From positions 1,695,001-1,759,000 of the forward strand of contig CP159373.1 in the NCBI GenBank assembly GCA_032595685.2: DNA of 64,000 nucleotides, written 5' to 3'. Numbering within the stretch: position 1 is the stretch's first letter; each line of letters starts with the position of its first letter. This stretch comes from Candidatus Electrothrix aestuarii (lineage in GTDB: Bacteria > Desulfobacterota > Desulfobulbia > Desulfobulbales > Desulfobulbaceae). Positions 49,131 through 63,815 of the stretch are shown one piece after another. The notes under the pieces are model-generated. The model ran no database searches and was not told the origin of the DNA. It was given only the letters and a program-made list of their open reading frames with translations. The translations under genes and the position numbers were made by a program.

Positions 49131-50009
49131 TTACCATTCAGGCGATCTTTCGAGGTACCTGTCAATAGCTTCCGCCTCCATAACGTAGCCTATATCAATA
49201 TCACTGCTCCCATCGACAAGAAAAAGCTCCTTGCTCCCGGCCTTGGCCGTAAGACGCCCTGTGACAACCACTGACCTGAATATATCGTTAATCGTATAGC
49301 TGATCGGTTCTTCGGACACAGCATAAACAATCTGGTTGGGCGGTGGCGGCGGGACATGGATACAGGCCCCCACAAAGGGGACCAGCAGGAACTCCCGGAT
49401 TTTTTTGCGGCTCTGCTCAAGAGGGAGGATGTAGCCGCCCAGCCGCACCTGCTTGCCATCCAGTTCCTTATTCAGGGCACTCTTCCGCATCTGTCGTTCG
49501 GCAATGATCTTATCAACATCAATTCCTTTCTTTTTCAGCTCGGGCAAAGCCGCTGTCATTTCATTGAACAACTTCTGCTCCCTCTCTTTGTCTTCTTTGG
49601 ACGTTTTTTTAAACAGAGAACTCACCTTCCCCACTATCTCATCGAAAGTCCCCTCGTTATTCTTTTTCGCCAACTCCTGACGCAGGTAAATAATCCATTC
49701 CACATAGTCCCGTTCTTCCCCCGAAAGAGCGGCTAAGGGGTCAACAGTACTGTCCGGTGGGGGAATAAGATCCTTCCACTCTATATTCTGTATTTCCCCG
49801 GCAAGGGCTAGTTTTTCATTTCCCCCTGCTGAATTTTGATCATTTTGCGAGTAAGCATTTGATTCAGAGTCTATATGTTTTGTTTCCCCTCCCCGAGGGG
49901 AGGGATGAGGGGGATAGGAATCCAAATACGGGAGGGGTATGTCAGTCATTACGACAAAAGATACAACAGAGAGAAAAAACAACAGAATGCCACAAAGAAA
50001 TATCTTCAT
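49131..50009 (-). CDS. DUF3299 protein, paralogue 3, with inserted repeat near the N-terminus
   Basis: A 292-residue protein with an N-terminal membrane/signal segment (about 4-20) and the DUF3299 domain (GYILPLEQSRKKI, REFLLVPFVGACIHVPPPPP, NQIVYA). It is about 75 residues longer than its neighbours. Part of the extra length reads YPPHPSPRGGETKHIDSES, encoded by a palindromic tract (CCCTCCCC GA GGGGAGGG, 49887-49904) that looks like a dispersed repeat captured in frame. A second extra piece (KKTSKEDKEREQ region) lengthens the central helix. It follows the permease gene by 11 bp. Role as for the other two; whether the captured repeat affects secretion is unknown. Confidence 0.85.
   Translation of the reverse strand: MKIFLCGILLFFLSVVSFVVMTDIPLPYLDSYPPHPSPRGGETKHIDSESNAYSQNDQNSAGGNEKLALAGEIQNIEWKDLIPPPDSTVDPLAALSGEERDYVEWIIYLRQELAKKNNEGTFDEIVGKVSSLFKKTSKEDKEREQKLFNEMTAALPELKKKGIDVDKIIAERQMRKSALNKELDGKQVRLGGYILPLEQSRKKIREFLLVPFVGACIHVPPPPPNQIVYAVSEEPISYTINDIFRSVVVTGRLTAKAGSKELFLVDGSSDIDIGYVMEAEAIDRYLERSPEW
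49887..49904. repeat. Palindromic repeat inside a coding region
   Basis: CCCTCCCC and GGGGAGGG separated by GA, with adjoining GATGAGGGGGATAGG, inside the DUF3299 paralogue 3 gene and translated as part of PPHPSPRGG. This kind of tract is common between genes in many bacteria but here it is read in frame. Confidence 0.6.
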
Positions 50010-50020
50010 ATCTGTCTATC

Positions 50021-51283
50021 TCAGGTTCTGACAGTCAACCCGTCGGTGAGTGAGTAATAATAGATGCGCCAACCCGGTACGATACCGGCAAGCAGCCCGG
50101 CCAGCCAAACCGCGCCGGTCAGTCCCAGCTCATAGAGCGAGAGGCCGCTCACCCCTATATTAACTCCGAAGCGGGCCAAAAGGATGGGCTGCGCTACCGC
50201 CAGCAGGACATAGAGCAACGCTATACCGAGGAGGATACCTAAGCTGGTGAGCAGGACCGCCTCACCGATAATCAGGGAAAAAACATGCACCGGTCGGGCA
50301 CCCACGGAACGGAGAATAGCCATCTCCCGGCGCCGTTCATTCAGGCTGGTGAGCAGGGCCGTGAGCATACCGAACAAGCCGACAATCACCACAAAGCCGG
50401 AAACAACAAAGAGGGCCTTTTCCGCCACCCCGATGAGTTCCCAGAGCTGCTGAAGGGCCACGCCGGGCAGAATACCGGTCAGAGGTTCATCCTTATACTG
50501 GTTAATCCTTCGTTGTACGCTAAAGGTAGCAATAGGATTCTTCAGTTTAACCAGGAAGGCGGTGATTGCCTGCGGGGTCAGGTCCATCCTCCGAACCAAA
50601 TTAGCGGAAATGTGTTGACCGGGCACGGGTGCGCCCCCTTTCCAGTCGATATGGATGGCCTCTATGGCTTCCAGGCTGACATGCACGGTTCGGTCCACCG
50701 GGGTGCCGGTGGGCCTGAGAATACCCTTCACCTTGAAGGGTTTATCCTCATGGGCGACAAAGGATACCTCGCCAGCTCCGTGGGCAATAATGATTGAGTC
50801 ACCAAGCTGATAGCCCAGAGCACGGGCTGCCTCGGCACCGAGAACAGCATCGTAGAGATCATTAAAGGGCTCCCCCTGAGCAAAGTCGAGCTGCTGTCGG
50901 TCGCCATAGCGAAAATGGGTGAAATAATCAGGGGTGGTTCCCATGACCCGATAGCCCTTATGGGAATCCCCCAGGGAGATGGGAATAGTCCATTCCACAT
51001 CCTTAAAGGCCGCGATCTCCTGGTAGCTCTGCCAGGTAATATTATTGGTGGCATGACCAATCCGGAACACCGCATAGAGCAGGAGCTGGATCGGCCCACT
51101 CCGGGCGCCGACTACCAAATCTGTGCCGGAAACAGTATTGGTAAAGCTGGACCGGGATTCGGTGCGGATACGCTCAACCCCCAGAAGCAGGGTAACACTC
51201 AGGGCTATAGAGAGCAGGGTCAGCCCGGCTGTAAACTTACGATTGCCTAAACTTTTGAGGGCAAGCAGCAGAATAGTCTTCAT
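50021..51283 (-). CDS. FtsX/MacB-type ABC permease (metal-locus)
   Basis: A 420-residue inner-membrane protein: one membrane segment at about 17-37 (KFTAGLTLLSIALSVTLLLG), a periplasmic domain of about 230 residues, and three C-terminal segments with the FtsX-like LFVVSGFVVIVGLFGMLTAL and the coupling-loop sequence ERRREMAILRSVGARPV. It matches the permease that accompanies DUF2796/DUF3299 loci. Its start overlaps the ATPase stop as ATGA (51280-51283). With the ATPase it probably powers release or transfer of a metal-binding or lipid-linked partner. It does not look like a classic ZnuB channel. Confidence 0.92.
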   Translation of the reverse strand: MKTILLLALKSLGNRKFTAGLTLLSIALSVTLLLGVERIRTESRSSFTNTVSGTDLVVGARSGPIQLLLYAVFRIGHATNNITWQSYQEIAAFKDVEWTIPISLGDSHKGYRVMGTTPDYFTHFRYGDRQQLDFAQGEPFNDLYDAVLGAEAARALGYQLGDSIIIAHGAGEVSFVAHEDKPFKVKGILRPTGTPVDRTVHVSLEAIEAIHIDWKGGAPVPGQHISANLVRRMDLTPQAITAFLVKLKNPIATFSVQRRINQYKDEPLTGILPGVALQQLWELIGVAEKALFVVSGFVVIVGLFGMLTALLTSLNERRREMAILRSVGARPVHVFSLIIGEAVLLTSLGILLGIALLYVLLAVAQPILLARFGVNIGVSGLSLYELGLTGAVWLAGLLAGIVPGWRIYYYSLTDGLTVRT

Positions 51284-52026
51284 AGACCTCCTCCTTGCAG
51301 ATTTTCCCTGCCTGCCGCAGCCTTGTTCAGCTCCTGCAGTTTGACTGTCCGGTGAAAGAGTCCTGCCAGAGAAGTATCATGACTGACAAAGATAAGGGTG
51401 GTTCCGGCCAGGGCGCATTCCTCAAAGAGAAGACGGATAAAGGCTTCCCTATGATCACTGTCCAGCGAAGAGGTGGGCTCGTCGGCAATGAGCAGCTCAG
51501 GTGAACCGATCAGGGCACGGGCGGCAGCAACCCGCTGCTGCTGTCCCACGCTCAGTTCTACGACCGGTTTATTGATCAAGGTCGGATCATCCAGGCGAAG
51601 ATGACCGAGTAGGCGTAATGCCTCTTTTCCCAGATCTGGAGACTGACGCAAGGCCGTTTCTTTCCGGCTCCGGGAAAAATGACAGGGGAGCGTGACATTC
51701 TCTATCACACTCAGGTAGGGAATCAGATTGAACATCTGAAAAATAAAGCCGATATGATCAGCCCGGAACCGATCCCCGGCAGCCCGGCCCAGAGAGGCTA
51801 TATTTTCTCCCAAGACCGCTACCTTGCCCTGTTGGGGCCGGATGATTCCTCCCAGGATACCCAGCAGGGTGGTCTTGCCACTGCCGCTGGGCCCCATAAG
51901 AAAAAGCTGTTCCCCCCGTTCGGCCTGAAGCTTTTCAATGTCAAGAACCGGGGCTGTCCGTTTGGGCCAGGTAAAGCGCAGGTCCCGTAGACTGACAACC
52001 GGTTCCGAAGCTGATGCATGTGTCAT
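51280..52026 (-). CDS. ABC transporter ATPase of the metal locus (LolD/MacB-like)
   Basis: A 248-residue ATPase. ATG 52026 with GAGG five bases before it is chosen over TTG 52044. Walker A is GPSGSGKTT, the signature LSVGQQQRVAAARAL replaces the usual SGGQ by SVGQ, Walker B is LLIADEPTSSLD, and the switch histidine lies in FVSHD. It is the partner of the 50021-51283 permease (4-bp overlap) and follows the DUF2796 gene by 7 bp. The variant SVGQ signature is common in the LolD-like group of such loci. Confidence 0.93.
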   Translation of the reverse strand: MTHASASEPVVSLRDLRFTWPKRTAPVLDIEKLQAERGEQLFLMGPSGSGKTTLLGILGGIIRPQQGKVAVLGENIASLGRAAGDRFRADHIGFIFQMFNLIPYLSVIENVTLPCHFSRSRKETALRQSPDLGKEALRLLGHLRLDDPTLINKPVVELSVGQQQRVAAARALIGSPELLIADEPTSSLDSDHREAFIRLLFEECALAGTTLIFVSHDTSLAGLFHRTVKLQELNKAAAGRENLQGGGL

Positions 52027-52033
52027 AGCCGCC

Positions 52034-52672
52034 TCACATATCAAGCTGATGTTTCTTCGGAGTCAGCTCAAGCGCAGTCTGCCCCTTGGGAGTCAGCATC
52101 TGCACATCCAGCTTCTCGAAACCGGGAAAGGCGGAAAAGAGCTGCACATCGATTCCCTTGAGCCGATCTGGATGCTGACACTCAAAGCGGTACTGCGCAT
52201 GAAACTCGCTGTGCGCTCCGTGCTCGTGATGCTCATCTTCATGACCTTCATCTTCGTGGTCATGATCGTCATGGGCATCATGCTCCTCCTCCCCTTCGTG
52301 TTCTTCCTCGGACATATCCTGCTCCACCTCGGCAGCAGCGAGCGTACAGCCAGCTTTTGGGGTCAGAACAAACAGGGTTTCTCCAGCCTTGAGACGCTCC
52401 TCAGCCTTATGCACCGCCTGCTCCTGCTCGGCATTGCCAGGAGCATGTTCAAAGCCGACTATGTTCGCTGCCGGGCTTTCCAACTCCATATAGACTTCTT
52501 TCTCGGTAAAGGCGACATTCAGCGCGGCCTCTCCATGCACATGGGCACCGAGCTGGCGTGTTTCGGCAAAGGCTGGGGAGGATGATAGGCAAAGAGGCAT
52601 CATCAGTACGGCAATCAATAGAGCAGAGGCCCGGAGTACAACTCCGGCTTTGCAGGGTGTTCCATCAATCAT
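52034..52672 (-). CDS. DUF2796 (ZrgA-like) periplasmic histidine-rich protein
   Basis: A 212-residue periplasmic protein from ATG 52672 (AGGAG seven bases before). The signal peptide ends SSPAFA, followed by ETRQLGAHVHGEAALNVAF, the characteristic start of the DUF2796/ZrgA family. A low-complexity His/Asp/Glu block (about 130-165, HDAHDDHDHEDEGHEDEHHE) is a probable zinc sponge. After it comes SEFHAQYRFECQHPDRLKGI. Members in Vibrio (Zrg system) are involved in zinc uptake. It heads the transcript that continues with ATPase, permease and three DUF3299 genes. A Zur-type operator was looked for just upstream and not recognised. Confidence 0.92.
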   Translation of the reverse strand: MIDGTPCKAGVVLRASALLIAVLMMPLCLSSSPAFAETRQLGAHVHGEAALNVAFTEKEVYMELESPAANIVGFEHAPGNAEQEQAVHKAEERLKAGETLFVLTPKAGCTLAAAEVEQDMSEEEHEGEEEHDAHDDHDHEDEGHEDEHHEHGAHSEFHAQYRFECQHPDRLKGIDVQLFSAFPGFEKLDVQMLTPKGQTALELTPKKHQLDM

Positions 52673-52798
52673 GTTTAATCTCCTGTTGTATGGGCAGTCC
52701 AATCCCTTGCTGTTTCGCTCTTCCGAAGTTCTTCGGGAAGGACAGATGAGGATAGGGACTGAAAAAAATACTATATCAGTTATTACGGAGTGTTCTTG

Positions 52799-53194
52799 TT
52801 AACTGAACAGGACAGGAGGACCACGGATGGGATAGGAGGAAAGTTGTGCAGAGCCGAGAACGGCCTGATAGGAAAGAAAAACCTGCTGAAAGCTTGGTAT
52901 AGAAAAGGTGAGTTTCTTTGAGGAGGAAACCAGCAGCCAATTACAGGCAAGAAATTCACAGAGCGGACAGTGGTGTTTCAGCTCTGTCTTGGCAAAGAGG
53001 CCAACAGTTTTCTGCCCACTTGCATCATGCGTGTGGTGGTGCTGATCGTAATGAGTACTACTGTGCTCTGGGGTTGCGCTATGGAGATGGCGATGCACAA
53101 AAGGATGCAGCGCATGAATACCTACAGCCAGATAGAAAACGATCAGGAGCGGAAGGACGGCAATATATTTCTGTGCGGAACGTATCCTGAGCAT
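52799..53194 (-). CDS. Histidine-rich DUF2946-like membrane protein
   Basis: A 131-residue protein from ATG 53194; the longer open frame to 53341 lacks a good start. One N-terminal membrane segment (about 12-30), then a histidine-rich stretch HALHPFVHRHLHSATPEHSS with further THYDQHHHTHDASG, and HHCPLCEFLACN, a CPxC-type motif. This pattern is like DUF2946 proteins found near zinc- or copper-handling genes. It lies 126 bp upstream of the DUF2796 gene in the same direction, fitting a metal-handling locus. Whether it binds metal in the periplasm is inferred. Confidence 0.7.
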   Translation of the reverse strand: MLRIRSAQKYIAVLPLLIVFYLAVGIHALHPFVHRHLHSATPEHSSTHYDQHHHTHDASGQKTVGLFAKTELKHHCPLCEFLACNWLLVSSSKKLTFSIPSFQQVFLSYQAVLGSAQLSSYPIRGPPVLFS

Positions 53195-53291
53195 TCTGAT
53201 CCTGTGGAAGATCGCCTGAGAGATCAATGGAGGTATTGCGTAATCGGAGACCACTGAAGATCCTTCAGTGTAACGAAAAGGAAAAGGAGCG

Positions 53292-53603
53292 TCAAGTGGG
53301 GAATGCGGGCATCGTCCCTTTGAGAGCAGCAAAGCATCCACAGAAGAAAGACAGGTGCCGCTTGCTCCTGCTCATAGGCCGTTCCTGAGGATCAGGAATA
53401 AAGGTGATCGCGTCGAACTGGACCAACATATGGCCTTTGCTGCGGGTGTCCTTGATGAGGCAATGCGAGACAGGATCCCGGCGGTCAAAGAGGAGATTGC
53501 GGCTCGTGATGCGGAGCATGCCGTCTGAGCGCAGCACATCGCGCAGGCCCAGGACGGTATATTCTGCTACGGTAATGACCGGCAGTCTTTCGGTTACCGG
53601 CAA
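53292..53603 (-). other. Weakly supported ORF region upstream of the metal locus
   Basis: A 103-codon open frame on the minus strand (MPVTERLPVITVAEYTVLGL onwards) and a competing one on the plus strand overlap here. Neither has a convincing ribosome-binding site or recognisable family. The stretch is coding-like in base composition and may be a decayed gene. I do not assign a product. Confidence 0.3.
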
Positions 53604-53748
53604 GCGCTTGATTTGGCCCGACCAGACAGTATGTTGCTGTTTTTTTTATGTCTCCATCAAGTCTCGGTTGGTGTAGGCATGAAGTGAAAGCTTGGTGTCT
53701 GTGCATGAAGGAGAATTCGGTGGGGAAACCAAGGTGAGGCGGGTCATG

Positions 53749-53797
53749 CCCCGCGATAAATCACGGGGCTATTATCGGTTGTCCCTCCGGGACAGGG
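53749..53797. repeat. Dispersed repeat family B, copy 2
   Basis: A 49-bp unit starting CCCCGCGATAAATCACGGGG and ending TCCCTCCGGGACAGGG, differing from copy 1 at 27200 in only a few bases. It precedes a family A palindrome by 31 bp. Confidence 0.8.
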
Positions 53798-53827
53798 AAA
53801 ACAGGCCATCCCAGAGGGATGAAGGCT

Positions 53828-53855
53828 GTAGGGACACGGCACGCGGTGTCCCTAC
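53828..53855. repeat. Short palindrome, related to the 12243 repeat
   Basis: TGTAGGGACACGGCACGCGG followed by TGTCCCTACC, near-perfect palindrome with the same core as 12243-12272 (GTAGGGRCAC). A partial third copy (GGGGGCATGGCATGCCGTGT, 55399 on) follows the beta-helix gene. Confidence 0.65.
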
Positions 53856-54050
53856 CGTCCCTTGATCTCCTCCCGCAGCTCTGCCAATGCCTTGCGGTCT
53901 CTCTTCAGATCAGGAAGACTGACCGGGATATATTCCAAAAAACTTGCATTTTCAGAGAGAAACTGGCAGATTCCGATTTGGACAGATCAATACGCGGCAG
54001 TGGATCGCCTCAAACCTGCTGCAGAAACATTCAACTGAAAGGAGGACAGT
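53856..54050. other. Intergenic region before the beta-helix gene
   Basis: About 195 bp. AAAGGAGG at 54038-54045 is the ribosome-binding site for the following gene. No other feature recognised. Confidence 0.4.
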
Positions 54051-55379
54051 ATGAAAGCACGATTGAGGTATTCTTTATTGCTGGTCGCATTGCTTGCGTT
54101 TAGCGTCGTGCAGGCGCAGGCGGCAGAGATTACGGTCGATGGCACCACCTGCACCTTGGCCGATGCTATCATTACCGCTATCAATAATAGAGATGAAGGC
54201 GGGTGCGTAGGCAGCGGGACATACGTATACGGCCATAATAACGTTGTGCTGGAAACGGATGTCCTCCTGACAGCCCCCTTGCCAGAGATCACCACTATCA
54301 TCACTATTGAGGGGCAGGGGCATACCATTAACGGTAATAATGATGCGAACGTTGGCTCTGTGCTGAACATTATCTCCACTGGAGACCTAACTCTGAATGA
54401 GGCCATAGTTACTCACGGCTACACGGCGCTCGGCGGCGGCATTTACAACGACGGCAATGTGGCCCTGACAAACTCTATGGTTAGTGATAATACAGCAACG
54501 TCTCATGGCGGTGGTATTTATGGTTACGGTAATATCACCCTGACCAATTCTACGATCAGCGGAAACACCGCAACGTTGAGCAGCGGCGGTATTGGTAGCA
54601 CCTTCGGGTCAGTCACCCTGATTAGTTCCACGGTCAGTGGCAACACGGCAGGAGAAGCTGGAGGTATTTCTAGCCAGGAGGGCAGTGTCACCCTGCTGAA
54701 CTCTACGGTCAGCAATAATACAGCAGAAAACATCGGTGGAATTAAAAACGTGGATGGCAGCCTCACCCTGGTGAACTCGACAGTCAGCAGCAATACAGCA
54801 ACGGCTCACGTTGTTGGTGGCGTTTATAACCTCCAATATGAAAGCGATGCCATAGTCACCCTTACGCACTCCACGATCAGCAACAATACAGCTGAAGAAA
54901 ACATTGGCGGCATTTATAATTACGATGGTACAGTCACGCTGACCAGCTCATTAATCAGCGGTAATATAGCCCTCGGTTTAGTGAATGAACTTGCTAATGA
55001 CAACATGGGTAGCATCAATGCCAATAGTTATAATGTCTTCGGCCATAATGCCGAGACTAATACCGATGCATTCCTCAATTTTACACCCAGCGGCAACGAT
55101 GTTAATGCCACCAGCGACGGCACGAATACTCCCCTTGCCTCCATACTTGATACGACCCTGACTAACAATGGCGGCCCCACCCAGACCCACGCTCTTCCTT
55201 CGGGCAGCCCGGCTATTGATCTGGATACGACATGCAGTGCCGGTCTGAGCGAAGACCAACGGGGTGAAGTCCGTCCTTCTGGTGCGGGGTGCGATGCAGG
55301 CGCCTTTGAGTTCGAAAGCACTCTCCCGCATGACAACAATACCGGTTTCCTGCCTGCAGTGTATCTGTTGCTGCTTTGA
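54051..55379 (+). CDS. Secreted parallel beta-helix surface protein (choice-of-anchor Q type)
   Basis: A 442-residue exported protein with a signal peptide to QAQAA. The body is a series of parallel beta-helix coils, each with the pattern NGGGIYN-(D)G-x-LTNSTISGNTA, repeated about nine times between residues 110 and 300. The C-terminal part NNGGPTQTHALPSGSPAIDL and GCDAGAFEFE is the signature of choice-of-anchor-Q-domain surface proteins. Such helices form extracellular fibres or adhesive surfaces. AAAGGAGG precedes the ATG. No sortase or PEP-CTERM motif is visible at the C-terminus, which ends in a short hydrophobic tail. The helix repeats are diverged at DNA level. Confidence 0.88.
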   Translation: MKARLRYSLLLVALLAFSVVQAQAAEITVDGTTCTLADAIITAINNRDEGGCVGSGTYVYGHNNVVLETDVLLTAPLPEITTIITIEGQGHTINGNNDANVGSVLNIISTGDLTLNEAIVTHGYTALGGGIYNDGNVALTNSMVSDNTATSHGGGIYGYGNITLTNSTISGNTATLSSGGIGSTFGSVTLISSTVSGNTAGEAGGISSQEGSVTLLNSTVSNNTAENIGGIKNVDGSLTLVNSTVSSNTATAHVVGGVYNLQYESDAIVTLTHSTISNNTAEENIGGIYNYDGTVTLTSSLISGNIALGLVNELANDNMGSINANSYNVFGHNAETNTDAFLNFTPSGNDVNATSDGTNTPLASILDTTLTNNGGPTQTHALPSGSPAIDLDTTCSAGLSEDQRGEVRPSGAGCDAGAFEFESTLPHDNNTGFLPAVYLLLL

Positions 55380-55398
55380 GCATCCTGCCTATCCTGTA

Positions 55399-55421
55399 TA
55401 TGGGGGCATGGCATGCCGTGT
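55399..55421. repeat. Partial short palindrome after the beta-helix gene
   Basis: GGGGGCATGGCATGCCGTGT followed by CCC retains the core of the 12243/53828 repeat family without the first arm end. It is only 20 bases from the beta-helix stop. Confidence 0.4.
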
Positions 55422-55431
55422 CCCTTCACGA

Positions 55432-55803
55432 TCACACCCACCCCATCCTACTGCACCAGATCAAGGCATCCCCTAGCAGCTTGCCCACAGGCAGAGCAGC
55501 CGCCACGGTGCCGGGCACAGCCTTAAGCACCTTCTGAGCGCGGGTCAGCGTAGCCGCGATATCCTCGCCATCCGGTTTATCTCGCTTTACCTCCATCTCC
55601 ACTTCTTCCATTGCATTGCTCAGTTTGAGCTGTTCCCTGTCCGGCAACTCAGGCAGTAGCTTTCTAATCTCCGCCAGCAGGTTAAGCATCTCCTCGGTCG
55701 AGGCCTGCGGTGTATTATAATAGTTGGTTTGCCTGGCAACAGCACCTGTACCCTGGGCAATATTCTGGTCGGTACTGCCCGTATTGATATAGATATCTCC
55801 CAT
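55432..55803 (-). CDS. Small hypothetical protein, low-complexity N-terminus
   Basis: A 123-residue protein from ATG 55803 with a strong GGAGGAGG site; an earlier in-frame ATG at 55875 has none. It begins MGDIYINTGSTDQNIAQGTG, a glycine/asparagine/threonine-rich stretch, then a helical region LAEIRKLLPELPDREQLKLS and a C-terminal part GTVAAALPVGKLLGDALIWC that is mildly hydrophobic. Similar short proteins with an INTG-S-QN-AQG start occur next to effector-type ATPase genes in some genomes, but I cannot name the family. It is convergent with the beta-helix gene and divergent from katG. Confidence 0.65.
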   Translation of the reverse strand: MGDIYINTGSTDQNIAQGTGAVARQTNYYNTPQASTEEMLNLLAEIRKLLPELPDREQLKLSNAMEEVEMEVKRDKPDGEDIAATLTRAQKVLKAVPGTVAAALPVGKLLGDALIWCSRMGWV

Positions 55804-56032
55804 GTCCTCCTCCTTTTTGTTTATGTTTGACTGATAACATCGCGCATCATACCCTGATATCCTGCCTTCCTGCACCTGAAATATCCCTGTTGGGGCACCC
55901 CACCCATCAAGCCAATACCAAAGAAGATGAGTTTATTGACAGGAACATACATTCCCTTTGCAACCTCCCGTGCAACTCTGTATTGTTGTCAGGATGACAA
56001 GAGCAGTATTTGGAACCTTACTTCATGAGTAG

Positions 56033-58270
<2,238 letters not shown>

Positions 58271-58282
58271 TTAAGGTCATGT

Positions 58283-58345
58283 AGCAGGGGCGAACCTGTG
58301 TGTTCGCCCTGTTATGCCGGGCAGACACGCAGGTCTTGCCCCTAC
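58283..58345. repeat. Dispersed palindromic repeat, copy B (opposite orientation to copy A)
   Basis: In reverse complement this reads GTAGGGGCAAGACCTGCGTG and onwards, matching the 24018-24078 unit over its whole length with a few differences. It lies 12 bp after the katG stop and may act as a terminator or mRNA-stabilising element there. Confidence 0.8.
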
Positions 58346-58362
58346 AGTAGTGCTGTACTTTC

Positions 58363-58989
58363 TCAATCCTCAATCACCGCCGTGGTTATCTCTAACACGT
58401 CCTTCTCTGCCACCTCAACTACCCCACCATTTTTGCTGGTAATACGAAGTACAGGTCCATCGTGTTCCAGTTTCTTGCCATAATAGGTTGTGCCGTCCAG
58501 CATAAGAACCACCTGGGTTTCTTCCCTGCCACTGAGATTGGGCATCTTCTCGGCAAGAGGTTCCAGCAAAGTCCCCTTAAGGCTTCCTTGCTGGGTGCTA
58601 AGAAACCAGAATGCACCGCCAACCAAGGCCAGGATGATAATCATCAGGGTGATCAGGATACCTTTCTTGCTTCCCCCACCGCTCTTCTGCGCAAGCTTTC
58701 CGTCCTGAAGCGCAATCTTTGCATACTCCTTATTATCGATTCGTTTTGCCTCATGCCGTTTATTGAGCACCAAATTACATGAGGGACAGACCTTGACTGT
58801 CTCAAGAACCAGCTGCGCACAGTTTTCACAGACAATCTTTGAGTTACCGCTGGCCGAGGAAAAAGCCAGGTTTTCATCAAGAGCAAAGCTATTGCCGCAA
58901 CCATCACAGGGAATGTTGAGAACGTCATCTATGGTATGGGTATTATCGACCTGATAGTTTTTTCCGCATCTTCCGCATTGGAATTTCAT
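58363..58989 (-). CDS. Zinc-ribbon (MJ0042-type) membrane protein
   Basis: A 208-residue protein. The N-terminus MKFQCGRCGKNYQVD and the pair of further CxxC motifs (CDGCG, CENC with CPSCN) form two small zinc ribbons of the MJ0042 kind. A linker with KSGGGSKKG leads to one membrane segment (about 110-130: ILITLMIIILALVGGAFWFL), followed by an extracytoplasmic domain of about 75 residues (LMLDGTTYYGKKLEHDGPVL and VVEVAEKDVLEIT). AAGGAG precedes ATG 58989. Similar architecture to the cassette gene at 15595-16296 but no sequence similarity beyond the zinc ribbons. Function unknown; no partner can be named. Confidence 0.85.
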   Translation of the reverse strand: MKFQCGRCGKNYQVDNTHTIDDVLNIPCDGCGNSFALDENLAFSSASGNSKIVCENCAQLVLETVKVCPSCNLVLNKRHEAKRIDNKEYAKIALQDGKLAQKSGGGSKKGILITLMIIILALVGGAFWFLSTQQGSLKGTLLEPLAEKMPNLSGREETQVVLMLDGTTYYGKKLEHDGPVLRITSKNGGVVEVAEKDVLEITTAVIED

Positions 58990-58998
58990 GATATCTCC

Positions 58999-59241
58999 TT
59001 ACCTATTTTTTTTGAGGGTAAGATACAACCGATGGAGTTTATGTTCAAAAGGGATGATACGTGGAAAAATTATCCTCCCAAAAGTATGGGAAAGCAGGAG
59101 GACTAATAGGCCCTTGAGACGAGCTCCACCGCCCAAATTTCCCAAGGGAATAATCTTGGCGCGGAGAGTCAGGGCAAGTATTCTGCCGATTTCTCCATCA
59201 CCAAGATCGTAATTCTTTCCAGTAATATATTGCTTTTTCAT
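58999..59241 (-). CDS. Small hypothetical protein
   Basis: An 80-residue open frame (MKKQYITGKNYDLGDGEIGR onwards) between the HAD-domain and zinc-ribbon genes. A glycine-rich central stretch (LGNLGGGARLKGLLVLLLSH) is moderately hydrophobic. The ribosome-binding site is poor and no family is recognised. Ends are 9 and 24 bp from its neighbours, which slightly favours a real gene in the same transcript. Confidence 0.4.
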   Translation of the reverse strand: MKKQYITGKNYDLGDGEIGRILALTLRAKIIPLGNLGGGARLKGLLVLLLSHTFGRIIFPRIIPFEHKLHRLYLTLKKNR

Positions 59242-59265
59242 AACAGTATGTATGAGAAGGTGTTC

Positions 59266-63737
<4,472 letters not shown>

Positions 63738-63769
63738 TTTCTTACAACTTGCTGAGTTCTGTCCGTATA

Positions 63770-63815
63770 TTGCGCACGGGATTATAGCACCGGGATGCTG
63801 TAATCCCGTGCGCAA
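63770..63815. repeat. Palindromic repeat upstream of the fused membrane/spermidine-synthase-like gene
   Basis: TTGCGCACGGGATTA and its perfect reverse complement TAATCCCGTGCGCAA surround a 16-base loop. It lies about 30 bp upstream of the chosen start and could be a dispersed repeat or a leader hairpin. Confidence 0.65.

Noticed and set aside
54051-55379. CRISPR-like or tandem DNA repeat in the beta-helix gene
   Set aside because: The repeats are at protein level (NGGGIYN and STISGNTA coils) with diverged DNA; no direct repeat/spacer structure exists.
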